Positions 1 through 7,590 of a stretch of DNA of 38,035 nt are shown one piece after another; position 1 is the first letter of the stretch; every line of letters starts with the position of its first letter. The stretch comes from Candidatus Methanomethylophilaceae archaeon (GTDB lineage: Archaea > Thermoplasmatota > Thermoplasmata > Methanomassiliicoccales > Methanomethylophilaceae). The stretch covers positions 1 to 38,035 of the forward strand of contig JAFTYV010000012.1 in NCBI GenBank assembly GCA_017461225.1, given 5' to 3'. The notes beneath the pieces were generated by a model. It searched no databases. It was not told the DNA's origin and worked only from the letters and a program-made list of their open reading frames with translations. Made by a program: the position numbers and the translations under genes.

Positions 1-53
1 CGACGATGGTAACCGTTCTTATGCGATGAGCCGATTCACATGCGGGTGTCACA

Positions 54-515
54 TTGAGAACCAAAGTCCTATTCGTCTGCTACGGGAACATATGCCGCAG
101 CCCCATCGCCGAGTTCGTGTTCAGGGACATGGTGTCCGCGGAGGGTCTCTCCGACAGGATCGTGACCGCGTCCTGCGCGACCAGTGCCGAGCACATCGGG
201 GACCCCGTTGACCGCAGGTCCAGGGCGGAGCTCGAACGTCACGGGATATCGTGCGACGGGAAGAGGGGCAGGAGGCTCACCCGCGACGACTACTCCGAGT
301 ACGACTACATCATCGGGATGGACCGCCGCAACCTCGAGTACATACGCACCATGGCACCGTCCCCCGACTGCTGCCGCATGGGCATGCTCATGGACTACGC
401 CGGCGGGGGAGAGGTGGCCGACCCCTGGTACACGGGCGACTTCGGCAGGGCGTACTCCGACATAGAGCGCGGATGCGCGGGACTCCTCGACCACATAAGG
501 AGGGAGGTGCTGTGA
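54..515 (+). CDS. Low-molecular-weight protein-tyrosine-phosphatase family protein
   Basis: The 153-residue protein opens with the phosphatase P-loop CYGNICRS at residues 9-16 (C-X5-R-S, nucleophile Cys9, Arg15) and has the general-acid motif DPWYTGDF near residues 123-130. Both the order and the length fit the LMW-PTP/arsenate reductase fold. Family members dephosphorylate phosphotyrosine or related phospho-substrates in the cytoplasm; the substrate here is unknown. The start is a TTG, chosen because it places the P-loop the usual few residues from the N-terminus and no ATG is available. The stop overlaps the GTG start of the next gene, so the two are probably translationally coupled. Confidence 0.85.
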   Translation: MRTKVLFVCYGNICRSPIAEFVFRDMVSAEGLSDRIVTASCATSAEHIGDPVDRRSRAELERHGISCDGKRGRRLTRDDYSEYDYIIGMDRRNLEYIRTMAPSPDCCRMGMLMDYAGGGEVADPWYTGDFGRAYSDIERGCAGLLDHIRREVL

Positions 516-1057
516 GGATACGCACGTTCATCTCCATCCCCATCCCGGACACCACCGGGCTGGAGGGACTCGTCGGGGACGTCCGCCTCACCGACGGCGC
601 CAAGGCCGCACCCCTGTCGCAGATGCACATGACCATCCGCTTCATCGGGGACGTGGACGACAGGAAGGTCCCCCGCATCGAGAGGTGCGTGGCGGAGGCC
701 TGTGCCGGGATGGAGCCGTTCGGGATCACCATCGCCGGTGTGGGTTGCTTCCCCAACGAGCGCAGACCCAACATAATCTGGGCGGGTGCGGAACCGGGCG
801 ACATCCTGACCGGACTGTCCGAGCGCATATCCGAGAACCTCGTCGCGGCCAACATCCAGTTCGACGACAAGCCCTTCAGGAGCCATGTCACTGTCGGTCG
901 CTGCAGGGGACCGGTGGACCCGACGCCCATCCTCGGGAGGTACCGCGACAGCGTGTTCTGCGAGTTCATGTGCGACCACATCGACGTCATGAGGAGCGAC
1001 CTCGGACCCGGCGGTGCGAAGCACAGCGTCCTCAGACGCGTGGACCTGGGTCCGTAA
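512..1057 (+). CDS. thpR: RNA 2',3'-cyclic phosphodiesterase (2'-5' RNA ligase family)
   Basis: This 181-residue protein has the two H-X-T motifs that define the 2H phosphoesterase family: HMT at residues 39-41 and HVT at 125-127, each followed by an aromatic or basic strand. The family opens 2',3'-cyclic phosphates on RNA and in vitro can join tRNA halves through 2'-5' linkages. Length is normal for archaeal ThpR. The GTG start at 512 overlaps the preceding TGA (GTGA) and is preceded by a purine-rich AGGAGGGAGG ribosome site, which decides the start. It is one of only three genes in the window ending in TAA. Confidence 0.9.
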   Translation: MRIRTFISIPIPDTTGLEGLVGDVRLTDGAKAAPLSQMHMTIRFIGDVDDRKVPRIERCVAEACAGMEPFGITIAGVGCFPNERRPNIIWAGAEPGDILTGLSERISENLVAANIQFDDKPFRSHVTVGRCRGPVDPTPILGRYRDSVFCEFMCDHIDVMRSDLGPGGAKHSVLRRVDLGP

Positions 1058-1114
1058 CACTGACCGCACACCCCCTCTCTTATCAACACTCCGCCCGAGT
1101 CCCTCTGGATAACG

Positions 1115-1564
1115 ATGAGGACCAAGGGACCTTCCGGAGACCGCAGGGGAGGCATAGAGGGCCTTCCCCTGCAACTTATGATCGTGATTCTGATAGCTAC
1201 GATGGGCACCGCCATCATCATGGGGTGGATGGGCTCCATAGAGACACCGAAGTCCATCGGGGGAGTCGACGTGACCCCGTCCGAGGTCGGGGTGTCGGAC
1301 GGCACCCTGGATTCCGGGGTGGAGGTGTACGTCTACGACCAGGACGGAAACCCGCTCGGGGATGCCGTGGTGATCCTCACAGGCCTGGGCGTCATGGACG
1401 CCTCCGGGGGCACCCCGCACGGGACGACCGGTCCCGACGGGACCGTGCTGTTCCAGGGACTGGTGGTGGAGAGGCTGCACGGACAGTTCGGGTTCCTGAC
1501 CGTCAACGTGTCCAAACCCGGTTACGGGGAGGACGACTCCGCCCGCCTGGTCGTGATACCCTGA
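1115..1564 (+). CDS. Pilin-like secreted protein with a carboxypeptidase-regulatory-like domain
   Basis: The 149-residue protein begins with a short basic stretch (RRGG near residues 10-13) followed by one long hydrophobic helix at about residues 17-38, resembling archaeal type IV pilin or class III signal segments. The rest is a beta-rich domain with motifs such as YDQDGNPLGDA and TGPDGTVLFQGL, typical of carboxypeptidase-regulatory-like/transthyretin-like modules on secreted proteins. It is therefore probably anchored in or exported across the membrane. It is the first of three tandem genes with hydrophobic N-termini. A prepilin peptidase site is suggested but not certain. Confidence 0.6.
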   Translation: MRTKGPSGDRRGGIEGLPLQLMIVILIATMGTAIIMGWMGSIETPKSIGGVDVTPSEVGVSDGTLDSGVEVYVYDQDGNPLGDAVVILTGLGVMDASGGTPHGTTGPDGTVLFQGLVVERLHGQFGFLTVNVSKPGYGEDDSARLVVIP

Positions 1565-1581
1565 GGAGGGACCGTTCCGGG

Positions 1582-1995
1582 ATGGTCGGACTGCCGATGA
1601 GGCTGGCCGTCTCCATCCTGGTGCTGTCACTGGCGGTGCCGGCCGTGGTCGGCCTGGTGTCCGATGTCGAGGAGGAGGCGTCCGTCCACACCCTGGACGG
1701 TACCGTGCTCGACATCCGCGGTGCCCTGCGGGACGTCGTCAGGATGGGGGCGGGAGGGTACGGTTCCATCCACGTGGAGATGCCGACGGGATACACGCTG
1801 AAACTTGGCGGGGAGGGTGCCGATGCCGCCTCCATGAGGTTCGCCCTTGACGGCGAGACCGTCCGGACGGTGCACCTGGAGGACCCAGCGGTCATGATCG
1901 TCGGGGGACCGTTGACCCTGTCCCCGGGGGACCTCCTCATCATGGGATGCGTGGTCGTGGACGGATGGCCGTGCGTGGAGGTGACGACGGGATGA
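1582..1995 (+). CDS. Small secreted or pseudopilin-like protein, unknown function
   Basis: The 137-residue product has one N-terminal hydrophobic segment (about residues 6-25) followed by a soluble, beta-rich domain containing a single pair of cysteines near the C-terminus (MGCVVV and WPCVEV). The layout matches a signal-anchored extracellular protein. It lies 17 bases after the preceding pilin-like gene and overlaps the following gene by ATGA, so the three probably form one operon. Start could instead be the ATG at 1597. I do not recognise a named family; placement in a pilus or surface complex is inferred from neighbours only. Confidence 0.55.
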   Translation: MVGLPMRLAVSILVLSLAVPAVVGLVSDVEEEASVHTLDGTVLDIRGALRDVVRMGAGGYGSIHVEMPTGYTLKLGGEGADAASMRFALDGETVRTVHLEDPAVMIVGGPLTLSPGDLLIMGCVVVDGWPCVEVTTG

Positions 1996-2330
1996 TGGAC
2001 CTGACCCTGTCAAGGGTGGCGATGGCCGTCTGCGGATCCTTGCTGCTGATCGCCGTGCCCGCGGCACTGGAACCGGTGGTGACGGAGGACCTGTCCGATG
2101 CGGACAGGGACACGGCCGTCATGATCGCACTGCTGCTGGACGGTTTCGCCGGATCACCCATGACGGAACTGGTGCTGGACGGGGGAGACGTGCTGCCCTC
2201 GGACGGTCATGTGCTGACCGTGGGTGGGAACCTGGTTGTCCTGAGCAACGACGGACGGAGTTGGACCGCACCCACCGCGTACGGGGGCAGCTTCACACTG
2301 GACCGCCACACCACGGTGGTGCTCAGGGGA
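1992..2330 (+). CDS. Third pilin-like/secreted protein; no stop codon before the convergent gene
   Basis: Translation from the ATG at 1992 (overlapping the previous stop as ATGA) gives a hydrophobic N-terminal helix at about residues 9-27 and then a beta-rich region ending in the pattern HTTVVLRGS. The frame stays open through the end of the convergent cysteine desulfurase gene and formally stops only at 3297-3299, which would make the last two thirds an antisense translation of that gene. The credible part is therefore 1992 to about 2330. Either the real C-terminus reads into the neighbour, or the native end was lost by a deletion, a frameshift or a sequencing error. The end coordinate given here is the edge of the neighbouring gene, not a stop. 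Confidence 0.45.
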
Positions 2331-3536
2331 TCAGTCGCCGAAGACCTCGGCGATGTGCCTGACGGTGTCGGTGAACCTGTCGATCTCCTCCAGACTGTTG
2401 TAGAGGTAGACCGATGCACGGGCGCTGCCGTCGACGCCCTGCGACGTGTAGAAGGGATGGGCGCAGTGCATGCCCGAGCGGATCATTATGCCGGCCATGC
2501 TGTCGGCCATCATCGCGATGTCGTGTGCGTTGAGCCCGTCGATGTTGAACGAGAACACCCCTCCCCTGGCATCGGGGTCCGTGGGGCCCACGGGACGGAG
2601 GTTGCGGACATCCTCGAGGTTCGACAAGATCCTGCGCATGAGGGTCCTGTCCCACCTCTCGATCTCGTCCATGCCGATCCGGGACAGGTAGTCCAGGGCG
2701 GCGCGGGTGCCGACTATGCCGGCGTAGTTGTGCAGACCGGCCTCGAACCTCTCGGGGACGGGGGCCAGGTTGTACCCGTCGGCGGTGGCCAGACCGACCG
2801 TGCCGCCACCGAGCATCAGGGGCCCCATGGACTCCAGGACCTCCCTCCTGCCGTACATCACACCCATGCCCGTCGGACCGAGCATCTTGTGGATGGACAT
2901 GCAGTAGACGTCGACCTCGAGCCTCTCGAGGTCCACGGGCACGTGCGGTGCCGCCTGAGCACCGTCGACGACGACGGTTGCACCGAAGTCGTGGGCCACC
3001 TCGGCCACCTCCCTCACGGGGACGGTGCAACCGGTGACGTTGTTGCAGTGCTGGACGGACACGACCCTGACGTCGTGGCCCATGCACTCCTTGAAGGCCT
3101 CCATGTCGAAGCGTCCGTCCGGTGCCGAACGGGCGAGACGACGGCCCACGCCCATGCGCTCGGACAGATGGAGCCACGGGACGTGGTTGGAGTTGTGCTC
3201 TGCATCCGTGGTGACGACCACGTCCCCGCGGCGGAGTCCGAGTCCGAAGGCGGCCGTGTTGAGCCCCTCCGTGCAGTTTTTGGTGAAAACATAGCATGAC
3301 GGGTCGTCCGTCCCGAAGAAGGACGCCAACCTCTCACGGGTCTCGTCCACGGCGATGGAGACCTGCGTGGCCATGGAGTGGACGCTGCGGCCACCGCATG
3401 CGGGGTACTCGCCGTAGTACTCGTCGACCGCCGCGATGACGCTGTCCGGACGCAGGGACTGACAAGCGCTGTCCAGGTATATCCCCAACCCCTTGCGCAC
3501 CGTGGGGAAGTCCTTCCTTACCGAGTCCACATCCAT
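2331..3536 (-). CDS. Cysteine desulfurase (class V aminotransferase fold, SufS-like)
   Basis: The 401-residue protein has the class V PLP-enzyme layout: TDAEHNSNHVPW (PLP-stacking His), VVVDGAQAAPH (Asp that holds the pyridine nitrogen), SIHKMLGPTG (Schiff-base Lys) and, near the C-terminus, SGMHCAHP with the likely nucleophilic Cys. These are SufS/CsdA-type features. The enzyme takes sulfur from cysteine as a persulfide for Fe-S clusters or thiolated tRNA, giving alanine. No scaffold gene lies beside it. Start is the ATG at 3536, with a divergent promoter region shared with pyrD. Confidence 0.88.
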   Translation of the reverse strand: MDVDSVRKDFPTVRKGLGIYLDSACQSLRPDSVIAAVDEYYGEYPACGGRSVHSMATQVSIAVDETRERLASFFGTDDPSCYVFTKNCTEGLNTAAFGLGLRRGDVVVTTDAEHNSNHVPWLHLSERMGVGRRLARSAPDGRFDMEAFKECMGHDVRVVSVQHCNNVTGCTVPVREVAEVAHDFGATVVVDGAQAAPHVPVDLERLEVDVYCMSIHKMLGPTGMGVMYGRREVLESMGPLMLGGGTVGLATADGYNLAPVPERFEAGLHNYAGIVGTRAALDYLSRIGMDEIERWDRTLMRRILSNLEDVRNLRPVGPTDPDARGGVFSFNIDGLNAHDIAMMADSMAGIMIRSGMHCAHPFYTSQGVDGSARASVYLYNSLEEIDRFTDTVRHIAEVFGD

Positions 3537-3614
3537 ACCGATACATCCGCATCATGTTCTTAACCGTTGGTACGCGCGCACGTGCCCGTACAAAGGTTAA
3601 TTACAGGATGGGTC

Positions 3615-4532
3615 ATGCCTTCGGACATGGTTTCGCTGAAGACCGATGTTGGTAGCCTGAGGCTCGAGAGACCCGGAATGGTCGCCTCCGGCATCATGGA
3701 TGAGACCGGGCCCTCCATGGTCCGCATGATTGAGAACGGGGCCGGGGCGGTCGTCACCAAGTCCGTCGGGCTCCAGCCGAACAGCGGTCACGCGAACCCC
3801 TGTTTCATGGAGGTGACCGGGGGTTACGTCAACGCGATGGGTCTGCCCAACCCCGGGATAGACCTGTTCGCAGAGGAGATGGAGGTCGCCGTGCCCGCGG
3901 GACCGATCGTCGGTTCCGTGTACGGTTCCACACCGGACGACTTCTCCGTACTCGCGGCCAGGATGGAGGACTACGGCGCCAGCGCCGTCGAGCTCAACCT
4001 TTCCTGCCCCCACGCCAAGGGATACGGCATGGAGGTCGGCACCGACCCCGCGATGGTCTCCGCGATCGTCTCCGCGGTGAAGTCCGCGGTGTCCATCCCC
4101 GTGTGGGCGAAGCTGACACCCAACACCCACATCCTCCCCCAGATAGGTAGGGCGGTCCAGGATGCGGGAGGGGACGCCGTCGTGGCGATCAACACACTGA
4201 AGGCCATGGTCATCTCGCCCGAGTTCGCGAGGCCGGTCCTCAGCAACAGGTTCGGGGGACTCTCCGGGGCCGCTGTGAAACCCGTCGGCGTCAGGGCGGT
4301 CTACGACCTGGCGTCCGTCCTCGACATACCCCTGATCGGTGTCGGCGGGATCTCCGACTGGAGGGACGCCGCCGAGTACATAATGGCGGGGGCCAGCGCG
4401 TTCCAGGTGGGAAGCGCCATCGGAACCGTCGGCATCGACGTGTTCCAGGGGATCAACGAGGGGCTCGCGACCTTCATGGAGGACTACGGCTACGGTTCCA
4501 TTTCTTCGATGGTTGGTGTTGCACATGAGTGA
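3615..4532 (+). CDS. pyrD: Dihydroorotate dehydrogenase catalytic subunit (class 1B)
   Basis: This is the FMN-containing TIM-barrel subunit that oxidises dihydroorotate to orotate in pyrimidine synthesis. The catalytic-loop motif NLSCPHAKGYG carries the active-site Cys expected of class 1 enzymes, and the C-terminal VGGISDW and AGASAFQVGSA motifs form the FMN-phosphate site. About 305 residues is normal. The ATG at 3615 follows an A/T-rich promoter-like stretch (GGTTAATTACAG) at about the leaderless distance; an ATG at 3627 is possible. It overlaps pyrK by 8 bases, and that pairing marks it as the NAD-linked 1B type. Confidence 0.93.
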   Translation: MPSDMVSLKTDVGSLRLERPGMVASGIMDETGPSMVRMIENGAGAVVTKSVGLQPNSGHANPCFMEVTGGYVNAMGLPNPGIDLFAEEMEVAVPAGPIVGSVYGSTPDDFSVLAARMEDYGASAVELNLSCPHAKGYGMEVGTDPAMVSAIVSAVKSAVSIPVWAKLTPNTHILPQIGRAVQDAGGDAVVAINTLKAMVISPEFARPVLSNRFGGLSGAAVKPVGVRAVYDLASVLDIPLIGVGGISDWRDAAEYIMAGASAFQVGSAIGTVGIDVFQGINEGLATFMEDYGYGSISSMVGVAHE

Positions 4533-5289
4533 TGTTGTCATCATAGAGAGTGTCGTCGAGGAGGCATACGACACCAAGACATTCAGGTTCAGATGGTCCG
4601 CCGAGGCCAGACCCGGACAGTTCATCATGATCTGGGTGCCCGGACTGGACGAGATCCCCATGTCCATCTCGGGGATCGACGGCGATGTGAAGAGCATCAC
4701 CGTGAAGGCGATCGGCGGCGCGACCAGGAGGATCCACGAGCTAGTCCCGGGCGACCGCCTGAGGATCAGGGGCCCGTACGGCAACGGGTTCGACCTCTCC
4801 GCCGGCAGGCTGCTCATGATCGGGGGCGGCGTGGGTACGGCGGCTGTCATGCCCGCCGTCACCGCCACCGGCGCGGACACCATCATCGCTGCCCGCTCGG
4901 ACGCGGACGTCATCATGGACGACATCGCCACCGCCCACTCCGACAACGTGTGGATCGCCACCGATGACGGCAGCAGGGGTTTCCACGGCAACGCGGTCCA
5001 GCTCATGAGGGAGAAGGTTGCCGAGGGGGAGTACGACTGCGTGTTGGCATGCGGACCCGAGGTCATGCTCTACTTCATGTACAAGGCCTGCGAGGAGCTC
5101 GGCATCAGATGCCAGCTGTCCCTCGAGAGGTACATGAAGTGCGGTGCCGGCGTCTGCGGATGCTGCGTCATGGACGATTCCCGCATATGCAGGGACGGGC
5201 CCGTCTTCGACAACGACCAGATCTCCAAGCTCACGGAGTTCGGGGTCTCGAAGAGGGACGAGTGCGGACGCACCGTGAAGTTCAGGTGA
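4525..5289 (+). CDS. pyrK: Dihydroorotate dehydrogenase electron-transfer subunit
   Basis: PyrK passes electrons from the PyrD flavin to NAD+ through a 2Fe-2S cluster and FAD. The 254-residue product has an N-terminal ferredoxin-reductase-like FAD domain (the flavin motif is PMSISG), a central nucleotide-binding part with MIGGGVGTA, and a C-terminal 2Fe-2S loop, CGAGVCGCC plus a further Cys in SRICRDG. This order is characteristic. The ATG at 4525 lies inside the end of pyrD, so translation is coupled; the two form the class 1B complex. Confidence 0.93.
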   Translation: MSDVVIIESVVEEAYDTKTFRFRWSAEARPGQFIMIWVPGLDEIPMSISGIDGDVKSITVKAIGGATRRIHELVPGDRLRIRGPYGNGFDLSAGRLLMIGGGVGTAAVMPAVTATGADTIIAARSDADVIMDDIATAHSDNVWIATDDGSRGFHGNAVQLMREKVAEGEYDCVLACGPEVMLYFMYKACEELGIRCQLSLERYMKCGAGVCGCCVMDDSRICRDGPVFDNDQISKLTEFGVSKRDECGRTVKFR

Positions 5290-5295
5290 GTCCGT

Positions 5296-5736
5296 TTGGT
5301 CCAGGCAGACCACATATCGGTCACACACGGCAACCTCACCGTGGACGTCCCACGCAGACTGTTCAAGGGACGCGAGTGCACACTTGACGAGGCGGCCGCG
5401 GAGCCCTTCCGCAGGATCGTCCAGGCACGCTACCCCTGGGTCAGCGACAACTCCATGGACGTCCTCCTGAAGAAGGCGCGCATGGAGATGATCCGGGTCA
5501 GGGACGAGGAGACCAAGGGGAGGGACCACAGCATGAACCTGGCCTCCGAGGGGCGCCTGGACGAGGCCATAGAGCACATGAAGCTCCATCTGGAGCTGGA
5601 TCCCGACGATGCGGACTCGTGGTACGCGCTCGGCGACCTGCTGTGCAAGGCGGGACGCGGCATGGAGGGCTACAAGGCCTACAACCGCGGAAGGAAGTGC
5701 TTCAGGTCGTGCCAGAAGGGCGAACCGCCCAGATGA
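5296..5736 (+). CDS. TPR-repeat protein of unknown function
   Basis: The 146-residue soluble protein ends with a clear tetratricopeptide-like pair of helices (about residues 78-135, pattern GRLDEAIEHMKLHLELDPDD then DSWYALGDLLCKAG), a protein-docking fold. The N-terminal half is not recognised. The TTG start is supported by an AGGTGAG ribosome site five bases upstream that overlaps the pyrK stop region. It is six bases after pyrK and probably in that operon, but a role in pyrimidine synthesis is not implied by the sequence. Confidence 0.65.
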   Translation: MVQADHISVTHGNLTVDVPRRLFKGRECTLDEAAAEPFRRIVQARYPWVSDNSMDVLLKKARMEMIRVRDEETKGRDHSMNLASEGRLDEAIEHMKLHLELDPDDADSWYALGDLLCKAGRGMEGYKAYNRGRKCFRSCQKGEPPR

Positions 5737-5778
5737 ACCGTCCGACCCGTTCCAGCAGGGATCGGGTCGGGTGGAAAA

Positions 5779-5786
5779 TTTATATA
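5779..5786 (+). promoter_or_regulatory. TATA box of tRNA-Cys
   Basis: TTTATATA sits in an A/T-rich stretch in GC-rich DNA, with its centre 29 bases before the first base of tRNA-Cys, the usual spacing for an archaeal promoter. Confidence 0.75.
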
Positions 5787-5811
5787 GGTCGAATGAATCG
5801 GGAGATTCAGC

Positions 5812-5882
5812 GTCGGGATAACACAGAGGCTATGTGGCGGACTGCAGATCCGCATACGGGGGTTCGATTCCCTCTCCCGACC
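5812..5882 (+). tRNA. tRNA-Cys (anticodon GCA)
   Basis: The sequence folds as a tRNA. The acceptor arm GTCGGGA pairs with TCCCGAC (5875-5881), the anticodon stem GCGGA/TCCGC holds the loop CTGCAGA with GCA at 5844-5846, and the T arm is GGGGG-TTCGATT-CCCTC. No intron is seen. CCA is encoded at 5883-5885. The D stem is short, with a mismatch at its inner pair. The discriminator base reads as C (5882), whereas tRNA-Cys normally carries U73; see findings. Methanogens often charge this tRNA through the SepRS/SepCysS route, but neither gene is in the window. Confidence 0.92.
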
Positions 5883-6010
5883 CCATACTTTCTCCAACAT
5901 CATCATCTCATGACGGTTTGTTTTCCCCGTCATCCGCATCCCACCGACGCACCGTCCCATCGCCCGCGTTGGAGGCCGCTTTAAATCAAAGATGGAAAGC
6001 TTTATAAACA

Positions 6011-6020
6011 CTATATAAAT
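6011..6020 (+). promoter_or_regulatory. TATA box of the TBP gene
   Basis: CTATATAAAT lies 21-30 bases before the ATG at 6041; further A/T-rich TATA-like words (TTTATAAA at 6000-6007, TTTAAATC near 5981) precede it. Several TBP-binding sites ahead of the TBP gene itself would allow self-regulation, but that is inference. The transcript would have little or no leader. Confidence 0.7.
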
Positions 6021-6040
6021 AGCCCCCTCTGGTGTAACAG

Positions 6041-6589
6041 ATGGCAAAAATGAACATTGAGAACGTGGTTGCCTCGACATATCTTGGTCAGGAACTCGAC
6101 CTGAACAAGATCGAAGAAGCTCTCGAGGGTGCTGAGTACAACCCCCAGCAGTTCCCCGGTCTCGTCTACAGGCTCAAGGAACCCAAGACCGCCACCCTCA
6201 TCTTCAGGAGCGGAAAGGTCGTGTGCACCGGAGCCAAATGCCGTGATGACGTCAAAGTCGCCATCAGCAAGGTCGCCAAGGACCTTGAGAAGGCAGACAT
6301 CAAGATCACCATCGAGCCCAAGATCGAGGTCCAGAACATCGTGGCCTCGTCCGATCTGGAGCAGGAGATCAACCTCAACACCGTGGCCATCACACTCGGT
6401 CTCGAGAAGGTCGAGTACGAACCCGAGCAGTTCCCCGGTCTCGTCTACAGGCTGGACGACCCCAAGGTCGTCGTCCTCCTGTTCGGATCCGGGAAGATGG
6501 TCTGCACCGGTGCCAAGGTCCCCGAGGACGTCACACGTGCCGTCGACAAGATCGCCGCCGAGCTCAGATCCGCAAGCCTGATGGTCTGA
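6041..6589 (+). CDS. tbp: TATA-box-binding protein
   Basis: The 182-residue protein is the archaeal general transcription factor TBP, which binds TATA boxes and recruits TFB and RNA polymerase. The two direct repeats of the saddle fold are plain: NVVASTYL...QFPGLVYRL...SGKVVCTGAK in the first half and NIVASSDL...QFPGLVYRL...SGKMVCTGAK in the second. The length is standard. The acidic C-terminal tail found in some archaeal TBPs is absent. It is transcribed alone, after tRNA-Cys. Confidence 0.98.
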   Translation: MAKMNIENVVASTYLGQELDLNKIEEALEGAEYNPQQFPGLVYRLKEPKTATLIFRSGKVVCTGAKCRDDVKVAISKVAKDLEKADIKITIEPKIEVQNIVASSDLEQEINLNTVAITLGLEKVEYEPEQFPGLVYRLDDPKVVVLLFGSGKMVCTGAKVPEDVTRAVDKIAAELRSASLMV

Positions 6590-6611
6590 TCGCAGGTCAT
6601 TTGAACAACCG

Positions 6612-6822
6612 ATCGGAGGTGCCCGTGAGGGTGCCTCCGATGGAAAACGATTTCCGACAAACACATTAACCCGTTCTACCGACCGTGTATCGTGCTGATT
6701 TCAACCACATCAGCATGTGGAAAACTCATGCAATGTACAGGAACAGGACATCCTCCCTCAGGATGCTTCGAACGATACCTCCCCTGGGGGATACCGTTTG
6801 CCGACCCCTCTTCCCAGGAAGA
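6612..6822. other. Gene-free stretch 6590-6933 with several stem-loops
   Basis: No convincing gene lies in the 344 bases between tbp and the PHP gene. It holds a 13-bp stem (two G-T pairs) with a GTGA loop at 6612-6641, a GGAAA/TTTCC hairpin at 6642-6655, a 7-bp TGCTGAT/ATCAGCA hairpin at 6693-6715, a 6-bp CATCCT/AGGATG hairpin at 6749-6765 and a TCTTCC/GGAAGA pair at 6809-6822. The first may end tbp transcription; the rest could be part of a non-coding RNA or of the untranslated end of the minus-strand operon. Strand and function are unknown. Confidence 0.4.
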
Positions 6823-6933
6823 TGGCATGGATCCATTCCCTGACATGATGTGAAAATGAATTCCACCCCGGATTGTTCCGAACACAGAAACCGAACTGCC
6901 CTTAGGATGTTGGATAGCTGTGATGCACCATCC

Positions 6934-7590
6934 TCACATCCTCTTGCAGCCGCGGAGGAGCCACTCTCCGATGGATTTGAAACCGTACTTCAAAGTCGCC
7001 TTGAAGTGGCGGCTGTGGCTGAAGGGTTCCGCCCTGCCGCTCCTGACGTACTCCAGGACCTCCTGCCAGGTCCCCAGGTCGTCGGGGACGGTGACGTACC
7101 CATCCCCTATGTGACGGGGCGTGTGCGCATCGCTGCCGGCGGTGACTGGTTTGCCGATGCGCCGGGCGAGCCTCAGGGACTTCCTGTTGGCGGAGGGGAT
7201 GGACCTGCCGTTCATGGCCTCGACACCGTCGAACGGGTGCTCCAGCGTGTTCCTCTCGCCGATCCCGGACCACCAGCGATACGGGTGCGCCGCGATGGCG
7301 TACCCCCCGGCCTCGTGGATGAGGTCGATGGTCTCGGATATGGATCTGTCCCTGGGGATCTCCCTGTCGATCCCCAGGGCGACTATGTGCCCCTCGGAGG
7401 AGGAGACCTCCTCCGCGGGGATGATCATGACCTTCCCGTTGTCCCTGAGAACGTGGTACGCCTCGAAGCTGTTGTGGTCGGTGACCGCGACGCAGCCTAT
7501 ACCGTTGCGGACGGCGTACTCCACCAGCTCCTCCGGCGTGGTCCTGCCATCGTCGGAGAAGCAGGTGTGGACATGGAGGTCGACCCTCAT
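6934..7590 (-). CDS. PHP-domain metal-dependent phosphoesterase
   Basis: The 218-residue protein has the ordered PHP metal ligands: DLHVHTCFSDD at the start, TDHN near residue 38, PAEEVSS near 60, AAHPYRW near 100 and GSDAHTP near 155. PHP proteins of this short type act on nucleotides such as 3',5'-bisphosphates or on phosphorylated small molecules (YciV/trpH-like); the substrate is not evident. Its ATG overlaps the MetRS stop as ATGA, so it is translated with metG. A second PHP protein lies at 13251. Confidence 0.85.
   Translation of the reverse strand: MRVDLHVHTCFSDDGRTTPEELVEYAVRNGIGCVAVTDHNSFEAYHVLRDNGKVMIIPAEEVSSSEGHIVALGIDREIPRDRSISETIDLIHEAGGYAIAAHPYRWWSGIGERNTLEHPFDGVEAMNGRSIPSANRKSLRLARRIGKPVTAGSDAHTPRHIGDGYVTVPDDLGTWQEVLEYVRSGRAEPFSHSRHFKATLKYGFKSIGEWLLRGCKRM

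Noticed and set aside
6676-6885. 69-residue minus-strand reading frame in the gap after tbp
   Set aside because: No recognisable domain, no ribosome site or TATA box at a proper distance, and it overlaps several stem-loops; more likely a chance frame.
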